A stretch of DNA of 64,000 nucleotides from a bacterium (GCA_024743255.1 JANSWY010000022.1:1-64000); one strand, 5' to 3'; positions 16,846-26,463 are shown, counted from the stretch's first letter. A program made the numbers and translations. The notes: a model not told the origin generated them from the letters alone.

Positions 16846-17939
16846 ACAAGATACTTTTAATTTCTTTTGGCTGTCTATTGACTTTAACAAGCTGTTTTTA
16901 CAGTGATGATATTCCAGAAGACCAACAAACCTGGGAATATGATGTGCCTTCAAACCAACAGATGAGTGATGATGCTTTGCTACAACTAGATTTAGATATT
17001 AAAGACGGATTTTATGAATCCACTAACAGCCTCATTATCATCAAGAACGATAAATTGGTTTTTGAAAACTACTATGATGGTGGCGACAGGACGAAAACTT
17101 ATAATGTTGGACAAGTTGCTATGGGTTGGACAAGTGCTTTTTTCGGAAAAGTATTGAATGAAGAATTAAATGGAAACCTGGATATCCCAATTTCAAATTT
17201 CCTAACTGATTATGCTGCAATCTTTGATGCAGACCCATTAAAGCAGGAGATTACTGTAAGGCATGTCCTTGAAATGCGAACTGGTTTGGCCTGGAATGAA
17301 TTAATCCGACTTCAAACTGAATTAGATTCAGATGTAAGACTTGCGATCGAATCAGATGACCCGATTCGATTTCTTTTGGAAAAACCGATGGAAGCCCCAG
17401 CTGGAGCCAGGTTTGCAATTAACACTGCATCTTCACTGTTGCTGATCAAGGTGATGGAGAGAGTGGTAAATCAGCCAATAACTGATTATTTGAATGAGTC
17501 ATTTTTTGACCCACTTGGAGTTCAACCAAATTACACTTTTCTCAATGATGGAACCCCTAATATTCCATGGGGGTTAGAGGTAACTGCATTAGATGCTGCT
17601 AAAGTCAATTTTCTCATTTTCAAAAAAGGAAATTGGTTTGGCAACCAGTTAATTCCTGAGGATTGGATTAATGAAATTACTCAGACAAAAATTACATTAA
17701 GTGCCGCTAACACCTACGGCTATTTATGGAGAACATTTGGTCCGGAATCATTCGTGACTGAAAATTATGGAACCGATGATATCTTCTTCCAATATGGTGA
17801 TTTTAGTCAAGCTGTATACTTCTCAGAGTCTCGAAATATGATGGTTTCCATTAATGCAGATAATCTTACCGGTAATTTTGCTAATTTTTCTTTTTGGATT
17901 TATGTAAGAGTGCTAGATTCGGGGAACCTTCTATTATAG
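16842..17939 (+). CDS. Serine-hydrolase (beta-lactamase class C fold) lipoprotein lacking catalytic residues
   Basis: A lipoprotein (lipobox LTSC, Cys18) whose 340-residue mature part follows the beta-lactamase/serine hydrolase fold: LIIIKNDKLVFENYYDG, then EITVRHVLEMRTGLAWNE, then AINTASSLLLIKVMERV. Every catalytic motif is lost. The SxxK site reads QVAM (Q91, M94), the YxN tyrosine is Ile193, and the HTG/KTG triad region reads QYGDFS. It is therefore probably a binding or sensing pseudoenzyme in the envelope. The start overlaps the upstream barrel gene and the stop directly abuts the FecI-type sigma ATG, tying it to that regulatory operon. Confidence 0.8.
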   Translation: MNKILLISFGCLLTLTSCFYSDDIPEDQQTWEYDVPSNQQMSDDALLQLDLDIKDGFYESTNSLIIIKNDKLVFENYYDGGDRTKTYNVGQVAMGWTSAFFGKVLNEELNGNLDIPISNFLTDYAAIFDADPLKQEITVRHVLEMRTGLAWNELIRLQTELDSDVRLAIESDDPIRFLLEKPMEAPAGARFAINTASSLLLIKVMERVVNQPITDYLNESFFDPLGVQPNYTFLNDGTPNIPWGLEVTALDAAKVNFLIFKKGNWFGNQLIPEDWINEITQTKITLSAANTYGYLWRTFGPESFVTENYGTDDIFFQYGDFSQAVYFSESRNMMVSINADNLTGNFANFSFWIYVRVLDSGNLLL

Positions 17940-18548
17940 ATGCTTTCCGGACAAAACGACAATTCATATATAGAACCTCTTGATCTCATTAAAAAAGGAG
18001 ATAAAAAGGCCTTTGAGTCTGTCTTTAAAGCCTATTATCAAGATTTAGTAAACTACTCCCATCAATTTATTCAGCTACAAGCAATAAGTGAAGAGATTGT
18101 TCAGGATGTTTTTGTATCATATTGGGAAAGAAGAGATACTGTTGAGATCAAATCATCCTTGAAATCATATCTTTATCGTGCAGTTAAAAACCGGACCATA
18201 AATTATATCCGACTGCAGTTGCCGAAAGATCAAAAAACGAGCGATATTGATGAGGTTCCAATAATGGTTGCTGAGGAATCAGCAGGCGAAGATTTGTCCT
18301 TGCTGCACAAATTGATTTCTTCAGAGATCAATAAACTCCCGGCAAAGTGTCGGACTATTTTCCTACTGAGCAGAACTGAAGGATTGTCTCATAAAGAAAT
18401 TGCAGAAGAACTTGACTTATCAGTCAAGACTATAGAGAACCAAATCGGAATAGCTTTAAAGAGGCTTAGAGAAGTATTAAGACCTCAGTTGAAGAGAATG
18501 ATGATTATGGTAGTAATAATTTTATCAAATTTATTAAAGTTGTTTTAG
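17940..18548 (+). CDS. FecI-type ECF sigma factor (Bacteroidota expansion family)
   Basis: A 202-residue sigma factor with region 2 (KKAFESVFKAYYQDLVNYS, EEIVQDVFVSYWERRD, SSLKSYLYRAVKNRTINYIR) and region 4 (LPAKCRTIFLLSRTEGLSHKEI, DLSVKTIENQIGIALKRLR). These are hallmarks of the sigma-70 'Bacteroides expansion family 1'. The C-terminus carries an unusual hydrophobic tail (MMIMVVIILSNLLKLF) that could touch the membrane. The ATG directly abuts the preceding stop. FecR and an STN-bearing TonB receptor follow, so it is expected to be activated by a trans-envelope signal from that receptor. Confidence 0.92.
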   Translation: MLSGQNDNSYIEPLDLIKKGDKKAFESVFKAYYQDLVNYSHQFIQLQAISEEIVQDVFVSYWERRDTVEIKSSLKSYLYRAVKNRTINYIRLQLPKDQKTSDIDEVPIMVAEESAGEDLSLLHKLISSEINKLPAKCRTIFLLSRTEGLSHKEIAEELDLSVKTIENQIGIALKRLREVLRPQLKRMMIMVVIILSNLLKLF

Positions 18549-18603
18549 GGGTTTGGATAAAATCAATTGACTTAAGAACAAAGATTTAGAGAAGATCAAA
18601 TAA

Positions 18604-19497
18604 ATGACATTCGACAAAAAGAAAATAGCAACCCACCTTTCCAAGAAATTGGAGGACAATCCGACGATTGATTCCGACGGTAGTTTGGAAGCTAAAGAAG
18701 CGAATAGAATGTTCTCAGAGTCATACGGTCTATCCATCGATGCAGAGCAGGCATGGAATAATGTTGAAGGTAGAATTTCCGAAGAGGCATCAAGACCAAA
18801 TTGGTTCTTGAGAATTGCAGCTTCTGTTTCAATACTTGCTATTGCTTCAATTGCTTATTTCATCTTAACCCCTTCGGAAGAAGTTTACACCGCTGAAAAA
18901 TCTATTATCCCAGTAGATTTGGTAGACGGTTCCAATATTACATTGAATAAGAACAGCAAATTGGTAGTGGACCCTAAGTTTGGAAAGCAAAACAGAAGTG
19001 TCTTTCTGGAAGGTGAAGCCTTCTTTGAGGTCGAATCCAACCCTGAAAAACCATTTATCGCAAACACTGAAAATGGTGTGATAAAAGTATTAGGCACCTC
19101 ATTTAACATTGAGACCACAAAATCTACTACAGAAGTTTTTGTCAAGTCAGGTATTGTTGAAGTATCTGCCAACGGGGAATCTTTAGAAATTACTGCAGGC
19201 CAAAAAGTAATATCCAGTTCAGATAACATCCAACTTATGGACTCTGATGAAAATGAAATCTCATGGCAAACCAGAATGTTGGTTTTTGATAACGACCCTG
19301 TTTCCGAAGTGGTATCAAGACTATCAGAATTGCATGGTGTTGTGATCAATTATGATGATAATCTGGCAAACTGTATGGTAACTATCAAGTTTGATAACAA
19401 GTCACTATCTGAATCTCTAAAGCTGCTACGTAAGATCATTCCTATTAAGATTCAGAAAAAAAATCAAGAATATTTCCTTTCCGGCGAAGGTTGTTAA
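18604..19497 (+). CDS. FecR family anti-sigma / sigma regulator
   Basis: A single-pass inner-membrane regulator of 297 residues. The cytoplasmic N-terminus (1-62) is followed by a membrane helix (about 63-84), a periplasmic FecR domain (about 100-200, with VDGSNITLNKNSKL, GEAFFEVE and VLGTSFNIE motifs) and a C-terminal DUF4974 domain (about 228-292). By family knowledge the FecR C-terminus contacts the STN domain of the TonB receptor encoded next, and the N-terminus controls the FecI-type sigma encoded just upstream. The 55-base gap from fecI contains no terminator. Confidence 0.92.
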   Translation: MTFDKKKIATHLSKKLEDNPTIDSDGSLEAKEANRMFSESYGLSIDAEQAWNNVEGRISEEASRPNWFLRIAASVSILAIASIAYFILTPSEEVYTAEKSIIPVDLVDGSNITLNKNSKLVVDPKFGKQNRSVFLEGEAFFEVESNPEKPFIANTENGVIKVLGTSFNIETTKSTTEVFVKSGIVEVSANGESLEITAGQKVISSSDNIQLMDSDENEISWQTRMLVFDNDPVSEVVSRLSELHGVVINYDDNLANCMVTIKFDNKSLSESLKLLRKIIPIKIQKKNQEYFLSGEGC

Positions 19498-19575
19498 TGA
19501 TCCTTTACTAGTTTTATATTGAACTTTAACGCTGTACGTTAATGTTTTAATGTAATCTGGAACTGGGATCAGGAA

Positions 19576-22197
19576 TTGCGTAGACTTTTAGGTACTTCGA
19601 TATTATTACTATGGCTCAATCTACTGGGGTTTTCGCAAGCCCCAAAGCAATTGATATTGCAAAAATCCAGCTACTCAATAAAGTCACTTTTCAGGGAGCT
19701 AAACAACAATTACAATCTCGAATTTGCATTCAGTAATAATGTTGTAAATCTCAAATCAACATATATTCCCTCAAACAGTAAGATTAGTTTAGAGGAACTT
19801 CTAAAAGAACTTGCCAAACAAAACAATCTGGATTTCGAGATAAATGGCCAGACCATTTACCTGCGACATAGAAAAAAAACAGAATCCAGGCTGGTTACCA
19901 TAAGCGGAATTATAAAAGATAAATTCAATGGTGAGGCCCTCATTGGTGCGCACGTTACAATTGAAGGATCTACGCAGGGAGTTACCTCAAATACCTATGG
20001 GTTCTATTCACTTTCCTTACCTGCTGGCAACTACAAATTACAAGCAACTTACACAGGATATAATGATTTATCTGCATCAGTTGATTTAAGAGCTAATTCC
20101 AAGTACGATTTTGTAATGGAAGAACAAGTATCTAGACTGAAAGAAGTGGTAGTGACAGCAAGAGAGCCCGACGCTAATGTAATTGATGTAATCCCCGGTA
20201 AAAATGTTCTGCACTTCAAGAGCGAAGGTGATATTCCATATTTTCTTGGTGAAGTAGATGTATTACAAGGGTCTTTACTCTTACCAGGAATTAATAACCT
20301 TGGTGAAGACTCCAATGGAATCAATGTTAGGGGTGGCTCTGCAGATCAGAATCTTATTTTACTGGATGAAGCAACCATCTACAATGCCAGTCACTTCTAT
20401 GGTTTAATATCAGTGTTCAACCCGGAATCTGTAAATGATGTAGAGATTTTGAAGGGGAGTATTCCCTCACAATATGGTGGAAGAATATCCTCAGTAATTA
20501 ACATAAGACAAAAAGAAGGTAATAATAAGGAGTTTCATATGGCTGGAGGAATTGGGCTGGTTGCAGCTCGATTGACCTTAGAAGGTCCAATAAAGAAAGA
20601 TAAGAGTAGTTTCCTTATCGCTGGAAGAAGATCTATTTTAAACCTTGCCATTAGAAATGCTGATTTTAATAATATTGGAAACAACAGGGCAAACTTTGAA
20701 GACTTCAATTTCAAAGTAAACCTTAAACCGAATGAAAAAAATAGGCTCTATGTATCTGGATATTACGGAAATGACAGGAATGAAACCGGGTTTGAAACCT
20801 TCAGAAGATGGGGGAACCGAACTCTCACCTTTAGATGGAACAGACTACTGAGTGAAAAGTTGTTTTCCAATTTCTCAGTAATTCTTAGCCAATACTCTTA
20901 TAGAGTCACAGATCTAAGAGAAGCTGGTAGCTTTTTTGGAACTTCCAGAATAATCAACTATGACACCAAACTTGACTACTCCTATTTCCTCAACCCCAAT
21001 AACAAATTCAATTTTGGAGCTGGAACAGGGCTCATTAGATTAAATCCCGGAGATCGACTCCCGTTACCCACAAGTGGTTCGACAAACCCTGTTCAATTAG
21101 ACACAGAACATGGATTCAACTCATTCCTTTATGCAAACCACGAGACCAGAGTCTCAAGGTTGAAATTGGCTTATGGTTTTAGAGTTTCCTCCTTGCATAA
21201 TATCGGAGCTGGTGATGTCTATGTCTATGATAGTGAAATAAGATCTACCGATAATATCATTGATACAGTTTCTTACAATACCAAAGAAGTGATTAAGTCA
21301 TATATTGGATTTGAGCCGAGAATTGCAGCGAATGTTCAGCTTAATTCCAGCATGTCCATCAAAGCTTCATACAACAGAAATTACCAGTATCTCCATTTGA
21401 TTTCTAATACAATCAGTCCGGCTCCTACTGATATATGGAAAATTAGCGACACGTATATTAAGCCTACCAGGGCAGATCAGTATTCTATTGGTCTGTTTAA
21501 GAATTTTAAAAACAATGAAATCGAAACTTATGTCGATTTCTATTATCAAGATCTAAATAATATTTTGGAGTATAAAACCAATGCGGACCTTCTCTTGAAT
21601 GAAACCATAGAAACAGAGATTATTTCAGGTACCGGAAGATCTTATGGGTTAGAATTAATGGCAAAAAAGTCTTATGGAAGCCTGCAGGGTTGGGTTAGCT
21701 ATAGTTTAAGCAGAACTGAGCGGAAAGTACAAGGTCCAGCACCAGAACTAACCATAAATGACGGGAAGTATTTCCCCGCAAACTCCGATCAAACCCATCA
21801 GTTTTCTTGCACAGGATTATACTCATTGTCTGAAAGATTAAGTGGATCTGCTAATTTCATCTTCTCCACAGGAAGACCTATCACTTTACCATCCGATAAA
21901 TTTGAATTCAATGATATAATCATTCCACATTTTACGGAAAGAAATCAAGATAGACTTCCAAATTATCACAGACTTGACCTTTCATTAAAGCTGCAAGGAA
22001 GAAAGGTTAAAAAGAATGGGAAAATTAAGAAAAGAATAGATTACTGGACATTCTCAGTTTACAATGTTTACGCACGTAAAAATGCATTCTCTTATCTTTT
22101 CAGAGAATCAGAAGTAAATCCGGGACAGACGGAAATAGTTAAATATAGTATTCTTCCAACTGCTATTCCGGCAATAACCTACAATTTCAGATTATGA
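19576..22197 (+). CDS. TonB-dependent receptor with STN and carboxypeptidase-regulatory domains, TTG start
   Basis: The only start in frame after the stop at 19540 is TTG at 19576, which opens a good signal peptide ending GFSQ. Domain order is an STN secretin/TonB short N-terminal domain (about 28-110), a CarboxypepD-regulatory-like domain (about 112-190, VTISGIIKDKFNGEALIGAHV), a plug (about 205-340, with INVRGGSADQNLILLDEA) and a 22-strand barrel to the C-terminus. It is an outer-membrane, energised importer and signal transducer; the STN domain links it to the FecR protein upstream. The substrate is unknown. The stop overlaps the DUF4249 start by four bases. Confidence 0.92.
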   Translation: MRRLLGTSILLLWLNLLGFSQAPKQLILQKSSYSIKSLFRELNNNYNLEFAFSNNVVNLKSTYIPSNSKISLEELLKELAKQNNLDFEINGQTIYLRHRKKTESRLVTISGIIKDKFNGEALIGAHVTIEGSTQGVTSNTYGFYSLSLPAGNYKLQATYTGYNDLSASVDLRANSKYDFVMEEQVSRLKEVVVTAREPDANVIDVIPGKNVLHFKSEGDIPYFLGEVDVLQGSLLLPGINNLGEDSNGINVRGGSADQNLILLDEATIYNASHFYGLISVFNPESVNDVEILKGSIPSQYGGRISSVINIRQKEGNNKEFHMAGGIGLVAARLTLEGPIKKDKSSFLIAGRRSILNLAIRNADFNNIGNNRANFEDFNFKVNLKPNEKNRLYVSGYYGNDRNETGFETFRRWGNRTLTFRWNRLLSEKLFSNFSVILSQYSYRVTDLREAGSFFGTSRIINYDTKLDYSYFLNPNNKFNFGAGTGLIRLNPGDRLPLPTSGSTNPVQLDTEHGFNSFLYANHETRVSRLKLAYGFRVSSLHNIGAGDVYVYDSEIRSTDNIIDTVSYNTKEVIKSYIGFEPRIAANVQLNSSMSIKASYNRNYQYLHLISNTISPAPTDIWKISDTYIKPTRADQYSIGLFKNFKNNEIETYVDFYYQDLNNILEYKTNADLLLNETIETEIISGTGRSYGLELMAKKSYGSLQGWVSYSLSRTERKVQGPAPELTINDGKYFPANSDQTHQFSCTGLYSLSERLSGSANFIFSTGRPITLPSDKFEFNDIIIPHFTERNQDRLPNYHRLDLSLKLQGRKVKKNGKIKKRIDYWTFSVYNVYARKNAFSYLFRESEVNPGQTEIVKYSILPTAIPAITYNFRL

Positions 22198-23030
22198 GAA
22201 AATGGGTCATTTACATATTATCCCTTTTTCTTGTCGCTTGTGAAGAAGTGGTTATTGTTGATTTGCCTGATTCTGAAGGGTTGCTTGTCGTAGAAGGCTG
22301 GATATATAATCAAGAAGGCCCACAAGAAGTACAACTTTCAAGGTCAGTACCATTTTATAGTTCCTCTTCCCCCACTGCAATTTCAGATGCTGTAGTCTTT
22401 ATCAATGACAATTTCGGTAACAGCTATCTTTTAACGGAAACTTCTCCTGGTGTGTACCACACCGATTCCTCCGTAATGGGTATTTTAGGTAGATTGTATT
22501 CATTAGAAATTCAAATTGATGAACGTAGATATCGGTCAGATTTCGAGCGCTTAAAAAATGTTCCAGTCATTGATAGTATTGCTTTCGGTTCCGAGTTTGT
22601 GAGGGACCCTGATAATCCATTTCAGGAGATATTGGAATATTTCCCAATTGCTTTTGTAGACGAACCTGATTCAGAGGCTGACTATTACAGATGGAAAGTC
22701 TATCAGAATGGTGTTTTATTTAATGAACCAGAAGATATTGTTCTACAGACTGATCGATTTATTAATGGAAATGCTTTTCAAAACGAATTAAAGGAATTCC
22801 GATTTAACCCTCAGGACAGTGTGTCCATAGAGTTGCTATCATTAACTCGTGAATCCTATGATTTTTTCAGGCTATTCGTTAGACAAACCACCGATTTAGG
22901 AACTGCTTCCGGAACGAGCCCTGCAATTTTGCGCGGTAACATCAGAAATGAAGATAACCCAAACGAGGATGTGATTGGGTACTTTGGAGCTTCAGCTATA
23001 ACCTCATCCTACAAAATAGTTCAGGAATAA
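22194..23030 (+). CDS. DUF4249 lipoprotein
   Basis: A 278-residue lipoprotein with lipobox LVAC (Cys16) and the DUF4249 pattern: EEVVIVDLPDSEGLLVVEGW, later DAVVFINDNFGN and TSPGVYHT. DUF4249 proteins are usually encoded directly after an STN-type TonB receptor, as here (four-base overlap), and are thought to sit in the outer membrane as the receptor's partner. A role in capturing the same unknown substrate is inferred from linkage. It is the last gene of the six-gene operon. Confidence 0.85.
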   Translation: MRKWVIYILSLFLVACEEVVIVDLPDSEGLLVVEGWIYNQEGPQEVQLSRSVPFYSSSSPTAISDAVVFINDNFGNSYLLTETSPGVYHTDSSVMGILGRLYSLEIQIDERRYRSDFERLKNVPVIDSIAFGSEFVRDPDNPFQEILEYFPIAFVDEPDSEADYYRWKVYQNGVLFNEPEDIVLQTDRFINGNAFQNELKEFRFNPQDSVSIELLSLTRESYDFFRLFVRQTTDLGTASGTSPAILRGNIRNEDNPNEDVIGYFGASAITSSYKIVQE

Positions 23031-23111
23031 ATACATTTTTCTCATTTGTTTTAGGGGTTGGCCCGAATTTTGTTGTCTTAGAATCACAACAACAATTAAA
23101 ATTAAAGACAG

Positions 23112-23225
23112 ATGAAAAAACTAATCATACTTACAACAACAATAGTTCTCGCAATCATTGGTTTCAAATTAACTAAAACAATGAAAGGCAAAAAGCAAGA
23201 TAGCAACGTTGCATCCTTTGCTTAA
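23112..23225 (+). CDS. Short peptide, 37 aa, with hydrophobic N-terminus
   Basis: An ATG-initiated frame with a Lys-Lys start and a hydrophobic core (LIILTTTIVLAIIGF) followed by a short basic tail (KTMKGKKQ) and ending SNVASFA. It resembles a small membrane peptide or secreted peptide precursor. It is separate from the DUF4249 gene by 81 bases and has its own hairpin terminator at 23292-23316. No family is known to me; the defined transcription unit supports it being real. Confidence 0.45.
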   Translation: MKKLIILTTTIVLAIIGFKLTKTMKGKKQDSNVASFA

Positions 23226-23291
23226 TTGAACTATCTCCAACGGAAGGTTGGATGAGGTTATTAATAAACCGAAAATTACTATATAAGTGAT

Positions 23292-23316
23292 AAAGGCGAC
23301 CAATTTGGTTGCCTTT
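23292..23316 (+). terminator. Intrinsic terminator after the 37-aa peptide gene
   Basis: AAAGGCGACCA pairs with TGGTTGCCTTT (one G-T pair) across a three-base loop and is followed by a T-rich end. Confidence 0.8.
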
Positions 23317-23383
23317 TCCATTTCTATCTATGCCATGTGTAATCGAATTATCCTATATTTAGTCCAAAAGCTTAGAGGACCAA

Positions 23384-24157
23384 ATGGCAAAAAAGATAAA
23401 GTGCAGAAACTGTGGAACTGTATTCGTAGGTAACTTTTGCAATAACTGTGGACAAAATGCCGATGTACACAGATTCAACTTTGCCTACCTTCTAAAAGAA
23501 ACTTTCACATCCTCCCTCGATATTGAAAATGGCTTCTTTGCAACAATCAAAACACTCTCATTAAATCCTGGTAATGCCATTAGGGATTACATAAATGGAA
23601 AAAGGCTTAGCCTTGCTGTTCCCGTTAGGTATTTAATCATAATGGGTACATTGGCTACTTTTTTGTCAATCAAATACAAAATTTATGTTGATTATGCCAG
23701 TGATAAAACATGGTTTGAAGATCTTCTAAAGATCGACCATGGTTTTTGGGTATATGCTGCTGAGTTTAATACTGTTGTCAATATTCTAGCGGTTCCGGTA
23801 TTTGCATTTTTTACCTGGCTATTTTTTAGGCCCAAAGGATTTAACTACTCCGAGAATTTTATCTTGAATACCTATATTGTAGGACAGCAGCTATTTTTAT
23901 TCCTATTCTTCTTCCCATTTATTGAGATTTTTCTGTCTCATAAAAACTTAATTCTGAATATGTATAATGCCCTATCATTGCTTTACAGCTTATGGGTTTA
24001 TATCACCTTTTTCAGAATGGTTAATTGGACAGGATTGGTTCTGGTGGTTTTGGCCTCTGTATTTGCCTTTATTGGCCAGTTTATAGTCAACTATGGCACC
24101 TATCTAATTTTAGATGCTTACAAGATTATTCCGCATTTAAAGCAATTGGATCTTTAG
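23384..24157 (+). CDS. DUF3667 membrane protein with N-terminal zinc ribbon
   Basis: The first residues form a zinc ribbon of two CxxC pairs (C7, C10, C19, C22; KCRNCG and FCNNCGQ). They are followed by FNFAYLLKETF and an NPGNAIRDYINGKR segment, both typical of DUF3667. Four or five hydrophobic segments span about 75-245. The family is widespread in Bacteroidota and uncharacterised. The last codons overlap the convergent ACMSD-like gene by four bases. Confidence 0.85.
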   Translation: MAKKIKCRNCGTVFVGNFCNNCGQNADVHRFNFAYLLKETFTSSLDIENGFFATIKTLSLNPGNAIRDYINGKRLSLAVPVRYLIIMGTLATFLSIKYKIYVDYASDKTWFEDLLKIDHGFWVYAAEFNTVVNILAVPVFAFFTWLFFRPKGFNYSENFILNTYIVGQQLFLFLFFFPFIEIFLSHKNLILNMYNALSLLYSLWVYITFFRMVNWTGLVLVVLASVFAFIGQFIVNYGTYLILDAYKIIPHLKQLDL

Positions 24158-25182
24158 ACCAGAAACTGCTTTTCATCTAATTGTAACCAATCCAGTGTTG
24201 ACTTATAAAATATGTTATCCAAGTCTTCCTGAGTCAAATTCATGTCCAGCATGAACTTCCCAATTTCCAAGTCTCCCAGTGGAAACGGATAATCAGATCC
24301 CAAAGTGATCTTCTCTGTACCAATCTGGTCAATGACATACTTCAGATAAACATCATCATGAGTAATACTGTCTACCCAAAACTTCTTCAAGTAATTTCTT
24401 GGATTGACATTATTATGAACAGCAACCAGGTCTGGTCTGCAGTTGAATCCATGCTCTATTCTTCCAAGTGTGGCAAGGAAAGACCCTCCTGCATGCGCAA
24501 AGCATACTCTTAACTTTGGATACCTTTCAAATACTCCTCCAAAAATCATTGAACAAACTGCTCTGGTAGTCTCAGCAGGCATACCAACCAACCAAGGAAG
24601 CCAGTATTTGGTCATATCTTCTTTTCCCATCATCTCCCAAGGGTGGATCATAATTGCCATTCCAAGTGATTCACATGCTTCAAAGAACTCAAAGAACCTT
24701 GGCTTACTTAGGTTATTCTTATTGATGTTACTTCCAATCTGAACTCCAGGAAACCCAAGTTCTTTACATCTTTCCAACTCTTTGATAGCTAAATCAATAT
24801 CCTGCATTGGTACTGTTCCCAGGCCTACATAGTTCTTAGGATACTTTTGGACAATCTCCGCGATATGATCATTTAAAAATTCTGAAATGGCTAAAGCATC
24901 ATTCGGTTTTGCCCAATAACTGAAAAGAACAGGGATAGTACAAATAACCTGTACCTGCGTATCAAACTTTGCATATTCTTCAATCCTCAACTCAGGATCC
25001 CAGCAATTTTGTAAAATCTCACGGAAGAAGAAATCACCTTTCATCATTCTTGCCGCTCCTTCTCTATGATGAAGGAGACTGATGAATCCATCATAACCAA
25101 ACTTCTCAGCAAAATTTGGGAGATGTTCTGGTATGATATGCGTGTGCATATCAATTCTCATTTTGGGTGTCGGTTGTTGCAT
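24154..25182 (-). CDS. ACMSD-like amidohydrolase (2-amino-3-carboxymuconate-6-semialdehyde decarboxylase family)
   Basis: The ATG at 25180-25182 (MQQPTPKMRIDMHTH) is preferred over an upstream TTG frame. The 342-residue metal-dependent TIM-barrel protein has the metal ligands H13 and H15 in DMHTH, a third His in IMIHPWEMMG, another in FAHAGGSF, and the catalytic Asp in LGSDYPFPLG. ACMSD decarboxylates 2-amino-3-carboxymuconate-6-semialdehyde in tryptophan degradation by the kynurenine route. No other kynurenine gene is in this window, so assignment to that pathway is by family only. It converges on the DUF3667 gene. Confidence 0.85.
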   Translation of the reverse strand: MQQPTPKMRIDMHTHIIPEHLPNFAEKFGYDGFISLLHHREGAARMMKGDFFFREILQNCWDPELRIEEYAKFDTQVQVICTIPVLFSYWAKPNDALAISEFLNDHIAEIVQKYPKNYVGLGTVPMQDIDLAIKELERCKELGFPGVQIGSNINKNNLSKPRFFEFFEACESLGMAIMIHPWEMMGKEDMTKYWLPWLVGMPAETTRAVCSMIFGGVFERYPKLRVCFAHAGGSFLATLGRIEHGFNCRPDLVAVHNNVNPRNYLKKFWVDSITHDDVYLKYVIDQIGTEKITLGSDYPFPLGDLEIGKFMLDMNLTQEDLDNIFYKSTLDWLQLDEKQFLV

Positions 25183-25248
25183 CAAGTTCAACGATAAATT
25201 TGGGTATCAGGCAAAAATAAGAGATTTCGAAGGAAGTGAAAGTCGAAA

Positions 25249-26463
25249 TTAGTTTTTGCAATATTTATTCAATAATTGAGTAGCCTGTGTCATGCCTAAA
25301 TTGGCAGAAGTTTGAAGTTTTCTACAACCCTCTTCCGTTTGTTTGAGTTGCAAGTGAGCCATAGCCGAATTAAACAGAACACGCTCATCATCAGGGGCAT
25401 AGGATAGATATATTGTATAATATTGATTGGCTTTAGAAAATGATCTTCGCTTAAAAAGTATATTTCCTATTCGATAATAGTTAGCGATAAAATAACTATC
25501 GAGCTCCAAAGCTTTTTCAAAATCTTGAATGGCTAAATCAAATTCAGCTATTTTTTCATAAGCTAATCCTCTAGTAGAGTAATAATCTGACTCATCTGGT
25601 GATGCTTTGATCGCATAAGAGTAGAATTCAATAGCTTCATCATAGTCTCCTACCTCAAATGCATCAAATCCTTTCTTCGCAAATGCGTAATGAAACTCTT
25701 TATCTTCAAATATTTCATCAGGCAATGAATACGAAGGATCCAACAGGTGCAATTGATAAGAGGCAGATTTATTTCCGGGTTCAAGAGCTAAAGCTTGACG
25801 AAAGCTGACGATCGCACTATCTGGGAGATTGAGTTTATTAAAAATCATTCCTTTTACTGTGTGATACTCTGGATAGTTTGGATTGTCTGCTATTAAATTG
25901 CTGATATCCCTATTTGCTTTATTGTACTCACCCATATCACGATACACAATTGCTCTTCTGTAAAGCATATCTTCCCTCATAGATGCAAGAGAAGTTACTG
26001 AACTAATACCTCCTCTTGATGGGCCTTTTGTATATCCTGAGGTCTTGAAATAAATCGCCTTAGTTTCATGAATACCGTCGTAATTAAGGATATGATTTAA
26101 ATTTCTGATAGCCTCTTCATAGTTGTTTTGTTGATGATATATCAAAGCCTTTCCAACATACGCCTCAAGATAATCTGGGTTAATTCGAACTATTGTTTCA
26201 TAATCAATTAATGCACCAACTGGATCCGAGAATAATTCTTTAATTACTGCTCGTAGGTAAAGCGCGTCAAGATTGAAGGAATTTAATTGAATAGAAGAGT
26301 CTAAAGGGATGATTGCTTCTTCTGTGAGACCATCTTCATACAAATTCAAAGACCGCTCATATAGTCGGTTTGACTCTTCCTGATTGGCTCTGCTCACAGT
26401 TCTTTGCCCGAAAGAAAAACCAGAAAGAAAAAACAAAAACAGTAAAGAATAGATTAATCTCAT
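25249..26463 (-). CDS. Secreted TPR-repeat protein
   Basis: A signal peptide (1-19, SGFSFGQ) is followed by about eight tetratricopeptide-like units through residue 400, for example LDALYLRAVIKELFSDPVGA, YEEAIRNLN and LAIQDFEKALELDSYFIANY. TPR arrays mediate protein contacts; export suggests a periplasmic scaffold. It is monocistronic and divergent from the 73-residue gene to its right with a 38-base gap. The partner protein is unknown. Confidence 0.85.
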   Translation of the reverse strand: MRLIYSLLFLFFLSGFSFGQRTVSRANQEESNRLYERSLNLYEDGLTEEAIIPLDSSIQLNSFNLDALYLRAVIKELFSDPVGALIDYETIVRINPDYLEAYVGKALIYHQQNNYEEAIRNLNHILNYDGIHETKAIYFKTSGYTKGPSRGGISSVTSLASMREDMLYRRAIVYRDMGEYNKANRDISNLIADNPNYPEYHTVKGMIFNKLNLPDSAIVSFRQALALEPGNKSASYQLHLLDPSYSLPDEIFEDKEFHYAFAKKGFDAFEVGDYDEAIEFYSYAIKASPDESDYYSTRGLAYEKIAEFDLAIQDFEKALELDSYFIANYYRIGNILFKRRSFSKANQYYTIYLSYAPDDERVLFNSAMAHLQLKQTEEGCRKLQTSANLGMTQATQLLNKYCKN

